From Bradyrhizobium sp. SZCCT0153 (GTDB lineage Bacteria > Pseudomonadota > Alphaproteobacteria > Rhizobiales > Xanthobacteraceae), in NCBI RefSeq assembly GCF_018129995.1, contig NZ_JAFCKS010000003.1, positions 62,001-126,000 on the forward strand: DNA of 64,000 nucleotides. Reading direction: 5' to 3'. A program made the position numbers and the translations under genes. The notes under the pieces were generated by a model. The model was not told where the DNA came from, made no database searches, and worked only from the letters and a program-made list of their open reading frames with translations. Positions 47,426-57,713 of this stretch are shown here, one piece after another. The number at the start of each line of letters is the position of its first letter. The first letter of the stretch is position 1.

Positions 47426-49600
47426 GTGCAGGGCGCGCAACGCAATTCGCTGAAATTGCTGCAGTGGATGATGGCTGCATCCCTGGCGCTGCCGATTGCG
47501 CTGTTCGCGATCGCCTCCACGATCTCCTACGCCTCGACAAAAGACATCGCCGACCGGGAGATCGAGCGCACCCTCGATGTCGTGCATGAGCACGCGCTCA
47601 AGGTGTTCGAGACGATCGACCGCAGCCTCGCCGAGCTCAACGAGGTGGTCCGCGGCCTTCCCGACGACACCATCCGCGCGCGCGAGCCGGTGCTGCACCG
47701 GCGCCTGAAGCGGCTCACCGATTCGCTGCCGCAGCTCAAATCGGCCTGGATCTTCGACGCGGACGGAACGTCGCTGGTCAACAGCCTCGCCTCGCCGCCG
47801 CCCGCACTGAGCTTTGCGGACCGCGACTATTTCTATGCCCATGCCGACCAGACCATCGGCACATTCATCGGCGCCTCGCTGACGCCGCGCGCGCCTTATC
47901 AGGGTGCGCGCTTCTTCGGCGTGAGCCGCCGCCGCGAGACCGACGACGGCCGTTTCATCGGCGTGATCCAGGCCTCGGTGCTGCCGGAATATTTCGAGAG
48001 CTTCTATGCCAGGATCGGCACCGAGCCCGGCAGCTTCTTCGCGATGGGACGCGCCGACGGCGTGGTGCTGGCGCATTTTCCGCGGCTCGACGGCGACTTC
48101 CGGCTCGACCCGAACGGCCCGGTCGGCCGGAACATCTCCGCTCGCCCCGAGCACGGCCTCATGACCGTCGCATGGCCCTCGGACGGCATCGAGCGGCGCG
48201 TCGGCTACCGGCGCATTGCCGAATATCCGATCTATGTCAGCGCGGGGCTCGAGACCTCGGCGATCCGGGCGCACTGGTTCGCCACCATGGGCCAGCATCT
48301 GGTGTTCGGCATTCCCGCCACCGCGCTCCTGTTCCTGCTGCTGGCGCTGGCGATCCGGCGCACGCAGCATCTCCAGGCCGAGGCCGCAGCGCGGCGCGAG
48401 GCCGAGGAGGCGCTCAAGCACAGCCAGCGCCTGGAGGCGCTCGGACAGCTCACGGGCGGCGTCGCGCACGACTTCAACAATTTGCTGACCGTGATCCGCG
48501 CCTCGGTCGACCTGTTGAATCGGCCGCAACTGAGCGAGGAACGACGCCAGCGCTACATCACCGCCATCGCTGACGCGGTGGCGCGCGCGGCCAGGCTGAC
48601 CTCGCAGCTGCTCGCCTTTGCGCGGCGCCAGACCCTGAAGCCCGAAGTGTTCGACGTCGGCGCCCGGATCCAGTCGCTGCACGACATGCTGGCGACGCTG
48701 CTCGGACCCGCGATCGAAATCGCGATTCGGCTGCCGGCCGAGCCCTGCCTCGTCAATGCCGATGCAAGCCAGTTCGAGACGGCGTTGATCAACATGGCGA
48801 CCAATGCGCGCGATGCCATGCACGGCAAGGGCCGGATCATCTTCGAGGTCGAGGCCGCGACGACCATTCCCGACACGCTGGCGCCTGTCTCAAGCAGCCG
48901 TGACCTTACCGGCAACCATGACCTTGGAAGCAAGCATGGCTTCGTCGGCATCGCCGTCAGCGACACCGGCACAGGGATTCCCGCCGCGCGTCTCGGGCGC
49001 ATCTTCGAGCCGTTCTTCACCACCAAGCAGGTCGGCCACGGCACCGGTCTCGGCCTGTCGCAGGTGTTCGGCTTCGCCCGGCAATCCGGCGGCGAGGTGA
49101 CGGTCACGAGCGAGGTGGGACACGGCAGCACCTTCTCGCTCTATCTGCCCCGCGTGCCGGCGGATCTGCTGCCGCAGCGGCAGGCGCCGAGCACGGCCCC
49201 GGCGGTGGCCGGCAACGGCATGTCGGTGCTCGTGGTCGAGGACAATATCGAGCTTGCGAACTTCGCCGCCGACGGCCTCACCGAGCTCGGCTACAGCATC
49301 ACGCTGGTCGACAACGCAACCGACGCGCTTGCCGAGCTGGTCATGGACGCAGATCGTTTCGACGTGGTGTTCTCCGACATCGTGATGCCTGATATGACCG
49401 GGCTCGATCTGGCGCAGGCGATCCGCGACCGCGGCATCGGCGTGCCGGTCGTGCTGACCACCGGCTACAGCGAGGCGCTGTCCCGGGACGGAAGCCTCGG
49501 TCTCGATCTCGTGCAAAAGCCGTACGCGATCGACGAGCTGTCCCGCGTGCTGCACCGGGCAGCGCGGCTGCGGCGCGTCCGGGACGGTGCGGCAGAATGA
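47426..49600 (+). CDS. Hybrid sensor histidine kinase/response regulator
   Basis: The 724-residue membrane kinase has helices at 13-32 and 289-310 enclosing a periplasmic sensor of Cache/PDC type (FADRDYFYAHAD; GRFIGVIQAS). The H-box GGVAHDFNNLLTVIRAS places the phospho-His at 348, the ATPase has N, G1 and G2 boxes (ATNARDAM; DTGTGIP; GTGLGLSQVFG), and the C-terminal receiver (600-720) has Asp651 in FSDIVMPDMTGLD. The start is GTG. No separate regulator is adjacent; the ABC transporter downstream may or may not be a target. Confidence 0.9.
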   Translation: MQGAQRNSLKLLQWMMAASLALPIALFAIASTISYASTKDIADREIERTLDVVHEHALKVFETIDRSLAELNEVVRGLPDDTIRAREPVLHRRLKRLTDSLPQLKSAWIFDADGTSLVNSLASPPPALSFADRDYFYAHADQTIGTFIGASLTPRAPYQGARFFGVSRRRETDDGRFIGVIQASVLPEYFESFYARIGTEPGSFFAMGRADGVVLAHFPRLDGDFRLDPNGPVGRNISARPEHGLMTVAWPSDGIERRVGYRRIAEYPIYVSAGLETSAIRAHWFATMGQHLVFGIPATALLFLLLALAIRRTQHLQAEAAARREAEEALKHSQRLEALGQLTGGVAHDFNNLLTVIRASVDLLNRPQLSEERRQRYITAIADAVARAARLTSQLLAFARRQTLKPEVFDVGARIQSLHDMLATLLGPAIEIAIRLPAEPCLVNADASQFETALINMATNARDAMHGKGRIIFEVEAATTIPDTLAPVSSSRDLTGNHDLGSKHGFVGIAVSDTGTGIPAARLGRIFEPFFTTKQVGHGTGLGLSQVFGFARQSGGEVTVTSEVGHGSTFSLYLPRVPADLLPQRQAPSTAPAVAGNGMSVLVVEDNIELANFAADGLTELGYSITLVDNATDALAELVMDADRFDVVFSDIVMPDMTGLDLAQAIRDRGIGVPVVLTTGYSEALSRDGSLGLDLVQKPYAIDELSRVLHRAARLRRVRDGAAE

Positions 49601-49653
49601 ACCCCGCGCCGGAACTTGCGGGAACCGTTTGATTTTTCTGGCGTTATCCGGTC

Positions 49654-51612
49654 ATGCAAAAGCCGGCCGAAAAGCGCAAACAGGGCAAGACGCCGCCCAT
49701 TGTCGAGATCAAGGGCGAGAGCGGCGACGAGGTCGCACCGCCGCCGCCGGAGCTGCTCGAGCCCGATCCCGAGCTGTCGCCCGAGGAGGCCGAGCAGGCC
49801 CGCAAGGACTATCTGCTGACGCGGTTCTGGATCAGCGCGCGCGGCTTCTGGGCGCGCAACGGCGACCGGCTGGCATGGCTCTACTCGATCGGCCTCGGCG
49901 TGCTGATCGTCCTGACCGTCGGTTTCCAGTACGGCATCAATGTCTGGAATCGCGCGATCTTCGACGCGATCGAGAAACGGGATGCCCCAAGCGTCTTCCA
50001 TCTCTCCGCGGTGTTCCTTCCGCTCGCGATCGGCAGCATCGTGCTCGGCGTGGCGCAGGTGTTCGCGCGCATGGGCATCCAGCGGCGCTGGCGCGCCTGG
50101 CTGACGGCGAGCGTGCTGACGCGCTGGCTCGGCAATGGCCGCTACTATCAGCTCAATCTCGTCGACGGCGACCACAAGAATCCGGAATACCGGATCGCGG
50201 AGGATCTGCGCGTCGCGACCGATTCGCCGGTGGATTTCCTCGCCGGCGTGACGTCCGCGCTGCTGTCGGCCGCGACCTTCATCGTCGTGCTCTGGACCAT
50301 CGGCGGCGCGCTCACGGTCACGCTTGGCGGATCGTCGATTACGATTCCCGGCTTCCTGGTGATCGCCGCGATGCTCTATGCCGCAATCGCATCGGGCTCG
50401 ATCCTGGCGATCGGCCGCCAATTCGTGCAGGTCTCCGAGGACAAGAACCAGGCCGAAGCCGACTTCCGCTACACGCTGACGCGTGTGCGCGAGAACGGCG
50501 AGAGCATCGCGCTGCTCGGCGGCGAGGAAGAAGAGCGTGACGGCATCGACCGCAACTTCACCAACGTCCTGCGGCAATGGGCGCGGCTTGCCGGCCAGCA
50601 CATGCGCACCACGCTGGTGTCGCAGGGCTCGAGCCTCGTTGCTCCCGTGGTCCCTCTCCTGCTCTGCGCGCCGAAATTCCTCGACGGCAGCATGTCGCTC
50701 GGACAGGTGATGCAGGCGGCCTCCGCCTTCACCATCGTGCAGAGCGCGTTCGGCTGGCTGGTCGACAATTATCCCCGCCTCGCCGACTGGAACGCCTGCG
50801 CACGCCGCATCGCCTCGCTGATGATGTCGCTCGATGGCCTGGAACGCGCCGAGCAGGGCGACGGTCTCGGCCGCATCAAGCGCGGCGAAAACAGCAACGA
50901 GGCCATGCTGGAGCTGAAGGATCTTTCCGTCACGCTCGACGACGGCACCGCGGTGGTCGGCGAGACCGAGGTGGTGATCGAGCCCGGCGAGCGGCTGCTG
51001 GTCGCCGGCGAATCCGGCACCGGCAAGAGCACGCTGGTGCGCGCCATCGCGGGGCTGTGGCCATGGGGCGGCGGCAGCGTCAATTTCCATCCCGACCGGC
51101 GGCTGTTCATGCTGCCGCAGCGGCCCTACGTGCCCTCCGGCAGCTTGCGCCGCGCCGTCGCCTATCCCGGCGCGGAGGACGACTGGACCGTCGACGAGAT
51201 CGGCGAGGCGCTGCACAAGGTCGGCCTCGACCATCTCAAGGAAAAGATCGGGGAAGAGGGCCCATGGGACCAGACGCTGTCCGGCGGCGAGAAGCAGCGC
51301 CTCGCCTTTGCACGGCTGTTGCTGCACAACCCCGACATCGTCGTGCTCGATGAAGCGACTTCGGCGCTCGACGAGAAGAGCCAGGACAAGATGATGAAGA
51401 TGGTCATCGGCGAACTGCCGAAGGCGACCATCGTCAGCGTCGCGCACCGCGTCGAGCTGGAAGCCTTCCACAGCCGCAAGATCGTGCTGGAGCGTCGCAA
51501 GGGCGGCGCAAAACTGGTCAGCGACGTCGACCTGATCCCGCGCAAGGGCAAGCGCAAGCTGCTCGGACGTTTCCTGCGCCAGCGCAAGGTCCCGCCGAAA
51601 AAGGCGGCGTGA
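49654..51612 (+). CDS. ABC transporter, fused permease-ATPase of SbmA/BacA-like type
   Basis: The 652-residue half-transporter begins with a charged disordered tail (1-50), then a membrane domain of about six helices with the family block FQYGINVWNRAIFDAIEKRD (about 91-110). The ATPase has Walker A GESGTGKST at 452-460, signature LSGGEKQRLAFARLL and Walker B DIVVLDEATSALDE. This is the ABC_membrane_2 group related to SbmA/BacA, YddA and peroxisomal transporters (peptides, vitamin B12 or very-long-chain fatty acids). BacA-related transporters matter in symbiosis; a role here is unproven. Confidence 0.88.
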   Translation: MQKPAEKRKQGKTPPIVEIKGESGDEVAPPPPELLEPDPELSPEEAEQARKDYLLTRFWISARGFWARNGDRLAWLYSIGLGVLIVLTVGFQYGINVWNRAIFDAIEKRDAPSVFHLSAVFLPLAIGSIVLGVAQVFARMGIQRRWRAWLTASVLTRWLGNGRYYQLNLVDGDHKNPEYRIAEDLRVATDSPVDFLAGVTSALLSAATFIVVLWTIGGALTVTLGGSSITIPGFLVIAAMLYAAIASGSILAIGRQFVQVSEDKNQAEADFRYTLTRVRENGESIALLGGEEEERDGIDRNFTNVLRQWARLAGQHMRTTLVSQGSSLVAPVVPLLLCAPKFLDGSMSLGQVMQAASAFTIVQSAFGWLVDNYPRLADWNACARRIASLMMSLDGLERAEQGDGLGRIKRGENSNEAMLELKDLSVTLDDGTAVVGETEVVIEPGERLLVAGESGTGKSTLVRAIAGLWPWGGGSVNFHPDRRLFMLPQRPYVPSGSLRRAVAYPGAEDDWTVDEIGEALHKVGLDHLKEKIGEEGPWDQTLSGGEKQRLAFARLLLHNPDIVVLDEATSALDEKSQDKMMKMVIGELPKATIVSVAHRVELEAFHSRKIVLERRKGGAKLVSDVDLIPRKGKRKLLGRFLRQRKVPPKKAA

Positions 51613-51613
51613 C

Positions 51614-51648
51614 GTAGCCCGGATTTCGCTGCGCTCCATCCGGGCTAC
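51614..51648. repeat. Palindromic repeat, family F, doubling as a terminator
   Basis: GTAGCCCGGAT faces ATCCGGGCTAC. It starts two bases after the ABC gene stop and is followed by ATTCTTTTTT, so it probably ends that transcript. Confidence 0.8.
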
Positions 51649-51721
51649 ATTCTTTTTTCCCCACATTGGAGTCCCCGACAAAACCGGCTATGCATGCGCC
51701 GCTTGCAACGAGGGCCAGCGC

Positions 51722-52546
51722 TTGACGACCGACAATGCCCCTTCGTCCGCGCCATTCGGCGCGTTTGCACCTAGCGCAGGGCAGGCCGCGATCCTTCGCC
51801 TCGCGGCCCGCTCGGTGCTGAAGCGCGGCGCGTTCCGGCCCTGGATTTCGCGGCTGGTGAACCTGCTGCGCGGCGGTCCGGTCGACGTGCAATATCAGGG
51901 CGCATCGTTCCGCTTCTATCATCAGGGCAGCGCCACCGAACGCGGCGCGCTGTTCAATCCCGACTACAATCTCGACGAGCTCGACTTCCTGCGTCAGCAC
52001 ACGCCGGCCGGCGGCGTGTTCGTCGATGTCGGCGCCAATGTCGGCACCTTTGCGCTGGTGATGGCGCGACATGTCGGGCCCTCGGGCAAGGTGGTCGCGA
52101 TCGAGCCGCATCCGATGACGTTTGAACGGCTGTCGTTCAACCAGGCCGCATCGCAAGCAACGCATGTCCGCCTGGTCCAGGCCGCCGCCAGCGACAGCGA
52201 CGGCGAGCTGATGATCGAAACCGGCGGCGGCAATCTCGGCGCCACCCACGTCGTCCCCGGCACGGCCGGTGCCGAGGCCATCAAGGTCCCGTCGCTGCGG
52301 CTGACGCGCATTCTGGACGAGGCCGGCGTCACGCAGGTGGACTCCTTGAAGATCGACGTCGAGGGCTTCGAGGACCGCGTGCTGATCGGCTTCTTCCGCG
52401 ACGCGACGCAATCGCTGTGGCCGCGCGCGGTGGTGATCGAGCACCTGTCACAAAATGAATGGCAGGAAGATTGTATCGCCGACATGGTCGCGCGCGGCTT
52501 TGCGGTTGCGCGCAAGACGCGGAGCAATACATTCCTGTCGCGCTGA
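51722..52546 (+). CDS. FkbM family methyltransferase
   Basis: The 274-residue SAM-dependent methyltransferase has motif I VFVDVGANVGTFALVM (about 99-114), VVAIEPHPMTFERL and the FkbM C-terminal SLKIDVEGFEDRVLIGF. Such enzymes O-methylate sugars or natural products. The start appears to be TTG (51722); no ATG precedes motif I at a sensible distance. It stands between the ABC transporter and a VOC protein, on the same strand. Confidence 0.87.
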   Translation: MTTDNAPSSAPFGAFAPSAGQAAILRLAARSVLKRGAFRPWISRLVNLLRGGPVDVQYQGASFRFYHQGSATERGALFNPDYNLDELDFLRQHTPAGGVFVDVGANVGTFALVMARHVGPSGKVVAIEPHPMTFERLSFNQAASQATHVRLVQAAASDSDGELMIETGGGNLGATHVVPGTAGAEAIKVPSLRLTRILDEAGVTQVDSLKIDVEGFEDRVLIGFFRDATQSLWPRAVVIEHLSQNEWQEDCIADMVARGFAVARKTRSNTFLSR

Positions 52547-52567
52547 CAACGAACGGCGGAGGTTGCG

Positions 52568-52954
52568 ATGATCGACCATATGGGCTTCCCGGTCTCCGAC
52601 TATGAGCGCGCCAAGGCGTTCTACGCCAAGGCACTGGCGCCGCTCGGCTACAGCCTGATCATGGAGGTCACGCAGGAGCAGACCGGCCACGATCCGGCCG
52701 CGGGCTTCGGCGCCGACGGCAAGCCGGATTTCTGGATCGGCGGCGAGGGCGCGCTGAACAAGCCTGTGCATGTCGCGATCCTGGCCAGGGACCGCGCAAC
52801 GGTCGACGCCTTCTACGAGGCGGCCATCGCCGCCGGCGGCCGCGACAACGGGCCGCCCGGCATTCGGGCGCATTATCATCCGACCTATTACGGCGCATTC
52901 GTGCTCGATCCTGATGGACACAACATCGAGGCGGTTTGCCACGCCGCGGAATAG
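52568..52954 (+). CDS. VOC superfamily (glyoxalase-like) protein
   Basis: The 128-residue single-domain protein has MIDHMGFPVSDYERAKAFYAKAL at the start and FVLDPDGHNIEAVCH at the end. His4 and the later Glu are likely metal ligands of the vicinal oxygen chelate fold. Relatives include glyoxalase/bleomycin-resistance/dioxygenase-like proteins; activity cannot be read from sequence. It lies 22 bases after the FkbM gene, and a GGAGG ribosome site is present. Confidence 0.88.
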   Translation: MIDHMGFPVSDYERAKAFYAKALAPLGYSLIMEVTQEQTGHDPAAGFGADGKPDFWIGGEGALNKPVHVAILARDRATVDAFYEAAIAAGGRDNGPPGIRAHYHPTYYGAFVLDPDGHNIEAVCHAAE

Positions 52955-53026
52955 ACGGGTTCCATCGTTCGGCAGGAACATCGTTCCGCGCGCGCCGTTA
53001 TCGTCCCTTGCAAGAAGGAGCACGAT

Positions 53027-53512
53027 ATGGCCAACGACAATGCCCGCGACATCGACCGCGCCTGGGATCTGATGAAGACGATCGGATTCGCGATGCTGGT
53101 GACGCGCGACGGCGACAAGCTCCGCGCGCGGCCGATGAGCGCCTGTCTCGATCGCGACGCGAACACGATCTATTTCCTCACCGATACGCGGCGCCACAAG
53201 GACGAGGAAATCGCGCGCAATCCTTCCATCAACCTGTCGTTCGCGGATGCCGGCAGCCAGAAATACGTGTCGCTGACGGGCACCGCCGTCGTCTCCAACG
53301 ATCGCGCAAAGATCAAGCAGCTGTTCTCGACGCCGGCCAAGGCGTGGTGGGACAGCGCCGAGGATCCCAACATTCGCGTGCTCAAGGTCACGCCGGACGA
53401 CGCCGAGTTCTGGGATTCGCCGGGAACGGTGATCTCCTATGTGAAGATGGCCGCCGCGGCGGTGACGGGATCGCGCCCCGATATCGGCGAGAACCGCAAG
53501 GTCTCGATGTGA
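53027..53512 (+). CDS. Pyridoxamine 5'-phosphate oxidase-like (general stress protein 26 type)
   Basis: The 161-residue protein has the split-barrel flavin-binding fold: AMLVTRDGDKLRARPMSACL, YFLTDTRRHKDEEI and VSLTGTAVVSNDRAKIKQLF. This is the general-stress FMN-binding group rather than PdxH. AAGAAGGAG precedes the ATG. Its TGA overlaps the ATG of the proline-rich gene by one base, so translation is coupled. Confidence 0.88.
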   Translation: MANDNARDIDRAWDLMKTIGFAMLVTRDGDKLRARPMSACLDRDANTIYFLTDTRRHKDEEIARNPSINLSFADAGSQKYVSLTGTAVVSNDRAKIKQLFSTPAKAWWDSAEDPNIRVLKVTPDDAEFWDSPGTVISYVKMAAAAVTGSRPDIGENRKVSM

Positions 53513-53754
53513 TGCCGATCGAGCCGCCCGAGATTCCGCCGTCGACGCCGGGCACTCCGAGCGAACCGCCGCCGGGGATTCCACCCGGCAATCCGCAGCC
53601 TGAAATCACGCCGCCGGTGCGCGAGCCCGGCTCGCCACCGCGGCCCGACGAATTGCCGGGCCGCATGCCTGAAGAGATTCCATCACGCGGGCCGAACGGC
53701 CCGCTCACGCCTAGCCCCGCGACGGACGCAAGTCCGCCGCGTGATCGCATGTGA
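53512..53754 (+). CDS. Proline-rich small protein
   Basis: This 80-residue frame is about one-third proline (MPIEPPEIPPSTPGTPSEPP start; PPVREPGSPPRPDELPGRMP later), with no signal peptide or domain. The TGATG overlap with the stress-protein gene, a clean ATG and a pattern I recall from Bradyrhizobium relatives support coding. It is probably disordered; the function is unknown. Confidence 0.55.
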   Translation: MPIEPPEIPPSTPGTPSEPPPGIPPGNPQPEITPPVREPGSPPRPDELPGRMPEEIPSRGPNGPLTPSPATDASPPRDRM

Positions 53755-53940
53755 GGCGAAGCATCACATGCGGGGCAATTGCAACCTGCGTCTGAATGCG
53801 CAATGAACGTCACGAGCGTGAGGTGATTTGCGTGCAGAAATAAATCGGGCCGCGACGGCTTCGCCCGCCACATTCCGGCCTAACGCGTAGCTGTTCATCC
53901 CAACACTTCGTCAAAGAACCTTCCGGGGAAGTTCACCAAC

Positions 53941-56118
53941 ATGACCAACCTTCGTTTCGTGCTGCTTGCCACCACGGCTCTGACCGCGATGCAATTCGCA
54001 AGCTCCGCATCGCATGCGCAAGGCGCGCCGCCGCTCGTCGTCGCGCAGGCGCAGCCGCAAGAGACCGGCCCTGACGGAAAACCGAAGCAGCCTCCGAAGG
54101 GACCGCCAGCGGCCGCGCCGCCCGCGCGCCCGGCCCCGCCTGCGGCTGCACCGCCGCATCCGCCCGCTGCGCCTCCGCCGGCGGCCGCACCGCCGCGCCC
54201 GGCAGCACCCCCACCACCCCCCGCGGCCCGTCCGGCGCCGCCGCCGCCCCCACCGCCGCCGGCCGCCCCGAAGCCGCCTTCGCCGCCGCCGGCAGCAGCT
54301 CCGCAGCAGCGCGCGCCGACACCTCCGCCTCCGGCACCGCCCGCAGCACGCCCGGCTCCCGCACCGCCCGCCGCGGCCCCACAGCAGCACGCGCCCACGC
54401 CTCCGCCTCCGGCACCGCCCGCGGCACGCCCGGCTCCCACACCGCCGCCCGCCGCGGCTCCGCAGCAGCATGCGCCCACGCCTCCGCCGCCTCCGGCAGC
54501 GGGTCCTTCGGGACGGCCGGCGCCTGCGCCGACGGCAACGCCCACTCCGGCACCTGCTGCTCCCGCAGCGCGCCCGGCGACGCCTGCTGCCCCAACCGCC
54601 ACGCCTGCGCCAACAGCAACCCCTGCGCCGACCGCAACGCCGGCTCCGGGCAGCACGCCGCCGACTGGCCGCCCCGGTGCACCGCCCCCTGGCGGACGTC
54701 CTGGCGCGCCTCCGGCGGCAGGGTCACCTGCTCCAGGCGCAACGCCCGCTCCGACCGCGACGCCTGCCCCTGGTGGCGCTCCGACGCCGCCACCCGGCCG
54801 TCCGGGTTCGGCTCCTGCGCCCGGCGCAACCCCGTCCCCGACTGCGACGCCGGCGCCCGGTGGCGCCGTGACACCGCCGCCGGGACGTCAGGGTGGCGTG
54901 CCTCCCGCGGGCGCCCCTGCTGCCGGAACCCCGCCAGCCCAGCCGCAGGCAGGCGTCCCGCCCCGGCCGCCGGCTCCTCCCGCCGGCGTCGCAGCCCCGA
55001 GCACCGTCTCCGGCTCGGCGGCCGCAACGCCGCCGCCCGGCAGAACGCAAAATGCTCCGCCGACGGTTGCGCCCGCTTTCCGCGCCGCGCCCACGACGAC
55101 CACGCCCCTGCCGCCGGCGCCGCGTCCGCCGCAGCGTGACCTGACACCGATCGCGATCGGTGCGGGCGTGGTGGCCGGCGCCGTGATCGGCGCCACCATC
55201 GCCGACCTCCACAGCCAGCGGCGCGAGGCCGTCGAAGGCGGCCGCACCGTCTACACCGAGCCGGACCGCATCATCATCCGCGATCCGGGCGGGCAGACAT
55301 ACGTCCGCGGCAACGATCTCTATCGCTTCCGCTACGGCGCCCGCGACATCCGCACCGACACCGTCGGCGGCGACACCCGCACCGTCGTGATCCGTCCCGA
55401 CGGCAGCGAGATCATCACCGTGGTCAGTCCGGACGGTCGGCTGCTGCGGCGAATCCGCAGGGACCCCCGCGGGCGCGAGATCGTCATCATCGACAACAGC
55501 TACCGCGATCCGCAGTCGATCGGCGGCTTCTATGTCGACGCGCCGCCTCCGGTGGTCAACATTCCCTACGATCGCTACATCGTCGACGCCCAGGAAGCGT
55601 CGCCGGATGTGATCTACCAGACCATGGTGGCACCGCCGGTGCAGCGGATCGACCGTCGCTACACGCTCGACGAAATCCGCTACAGCCCCAATGTTCGCAT
55701 GCAGATGCCGAGCATCGACGTCAACACGATCAACTTCGAGACGGGATCGTGGACCATCCCGCCGGACCAGGCGGCGAAGCTCCAGTCGATCGCCGATGGT
55801 CTCAACCGTGCGATCCAGGCCAACCCGCGCGTGGTGTTCCTGATCGAAGGGCACACCGACGCGGTCGGCAACGACGTCGACAATCTGTCATTGTCGGACC
55901 GCCGTGCGCAGTCCGCGGCCGAATTGCTGACCCAGCAGTTCGGTGTGCCGGCTGAGAACCTGACGTCGCAGGGCTATGGCGAGCAGTACCTGAAGGAGCA
56001 GACGCAAGGGCCGAGCGTGATCAACCGGCGGGTCACCGTCCGCAACATCACGCCGCTGCTCAACGGCGGCCAGGCCTCGCTGCCGCCGCCCCCGCCCGGC
56101 ACCGCGCCGCCGCGCTGA
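53941..56118 (+). CDS. OmpA family protein with long Pro/Ala-rich region
   Basis: The 725-residue envelope protein has a signal peptide (cleavage near SHAQG, about residue 29), a Pro/Ala-rich region of about 370 residues (35-400), a glycine-rich hydrophobic segment AIGAGVVAGAVIGATIADL (about 404-422), a middle domain with IIRPDGSEIITVVSPDGRLL, and a C-terminal OmpA-type peptidoglycan-binding domain (about 590-705: INFETGSWTIPP; EGHTDAVGNDVDNLSLSDRR; GYGEQYL). The proline region could span the periplasm or cell wall. A terminator follows. Confidence 0.85.
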   Translation: MTNLRFVLLATTALTAMQFASSASHAQGAPPLVVAQAQPQETGPDGKPKQPPKGPPAAAPPARPAPPAAAPPHPPAAPPPAAAPPRPAAPPPPPAARPAPPPPPPPPAAPKPPSPPPAAAPQQRAPTPPPPAPPAARPAPAPPAAAPQQHAPTPPPPAPPAARPAPTPPPAAAPQQHAPTPPPPPAAGPSGRPAPAPTATPTPAPAAPAARPATPAAPTATPAPTATPAPTATPAPGSTPPTGRPGAPPPGGRPGAPPAAGSPAPGATPAPTATPAPGGAPTPPPGRPGSAPAPGATPSPTATPAPGGAVTPPPGRQGGVPPAGAPAAGTPPAQPQAGVPPRPPAPPAGVAAPSTVSGSAAATPPPGRTQNAPPTVAPAFRAAPTTTTPLPPAPRPPQRDLTPIAIGAGVVAGAVIGATIADLHSQRREAVEGGRTVYTEPDRIIIRDPGGQTYVRGNDLYRFRYGARDIRTDTVGGDTRTVVIRPDGSEIITVVSPDGRLLRRIRRDPRGREIVIIDNSYRDPQSIGGFYVDAPPPVVNIPYDRYIVDAQEASPDVIYQTMVAPPVQRIDRRYTLDEIRYSPNVRMQMPSIDVNTINFETGSWTIPPDQAAKLQSIADGLNRAIQANPRVVFLIEGHTDAVGNDVDNLSLSDRRAQSAAELLTQQFGVPAENLTSQGYGEQYLKEQTQGPSVINRRVTVRNITPLLNGGQASLPPPPPGTAPPR
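54301..54480. repeat. Imperfect 78-81-bp repeats in the Pro/Ala-rich region
   Basis: CAGCAG-led units begin near 54304, 54382 and 54463 and encode versions of PQQRAPTPPPPAPPAARP. Spacings are 78 and 81 bases, so the frame is kept. It is a likely site of length variation between strains. Confidence 0.8.
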
Positions 56119-56134
56119 GGCGACACCCAAATGC

Positions 56135-56165
56135 AAAATGGCCGGGAGCGATCCCGGCCATTTTT
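56135..56165 (+). terminator. Rho-independent terminator of the OmpA-family gene
   Basis: AAAATGGCCGGGA and TCCCGGCCATTTT enclose GCGA, with a further T. It is close in sequence to the terminator at 34049. Confidence 0.92.
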
Positions 56166-56168
56166 GTC

Positions 56169-56256
56169 TTCGTTGCTGCGAGGAGCGAAGCGACGAAGCG
56201 ATCCAGACTATCGCTGCGGAAAGATTCTGGATTGCTTCGCCTCGCTCGCAATGACG
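56169..56256. repeat. Dispersed palindromic repeat, family A, copy 6 (diverged)
   Basis: The left arm has drifted (TTGCTGCGAGGAGCGAAGCG), but the right half GGATTGCTTCGCCTCGCTCG and the ending CAATGACG are family A. It lies between the OmpA terminator and the argG stop. Confidence 0.75.
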
Positions 56257-56275
56257 AATGAGGCAACAGTGCCGG

Positions 56276-57637
<1,362 letters not shown>

Positions 57638-57713
57638 TCAAGGGGGCTGATGTCGTTTGCGAGTTGACCGCGCGAATATCAAATTTCGCACGCCTCGGCA
57701 CGCATTTAATGGC

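Noticed and set aside
46448..48823. 791-codon minus-strand frame across sdhB and the histidine kinase
   Set aside because: It spans two real genes on the other strand and has a composition typical of reverse reading (His/Arg/Glu/Ala-rich), with no domain.
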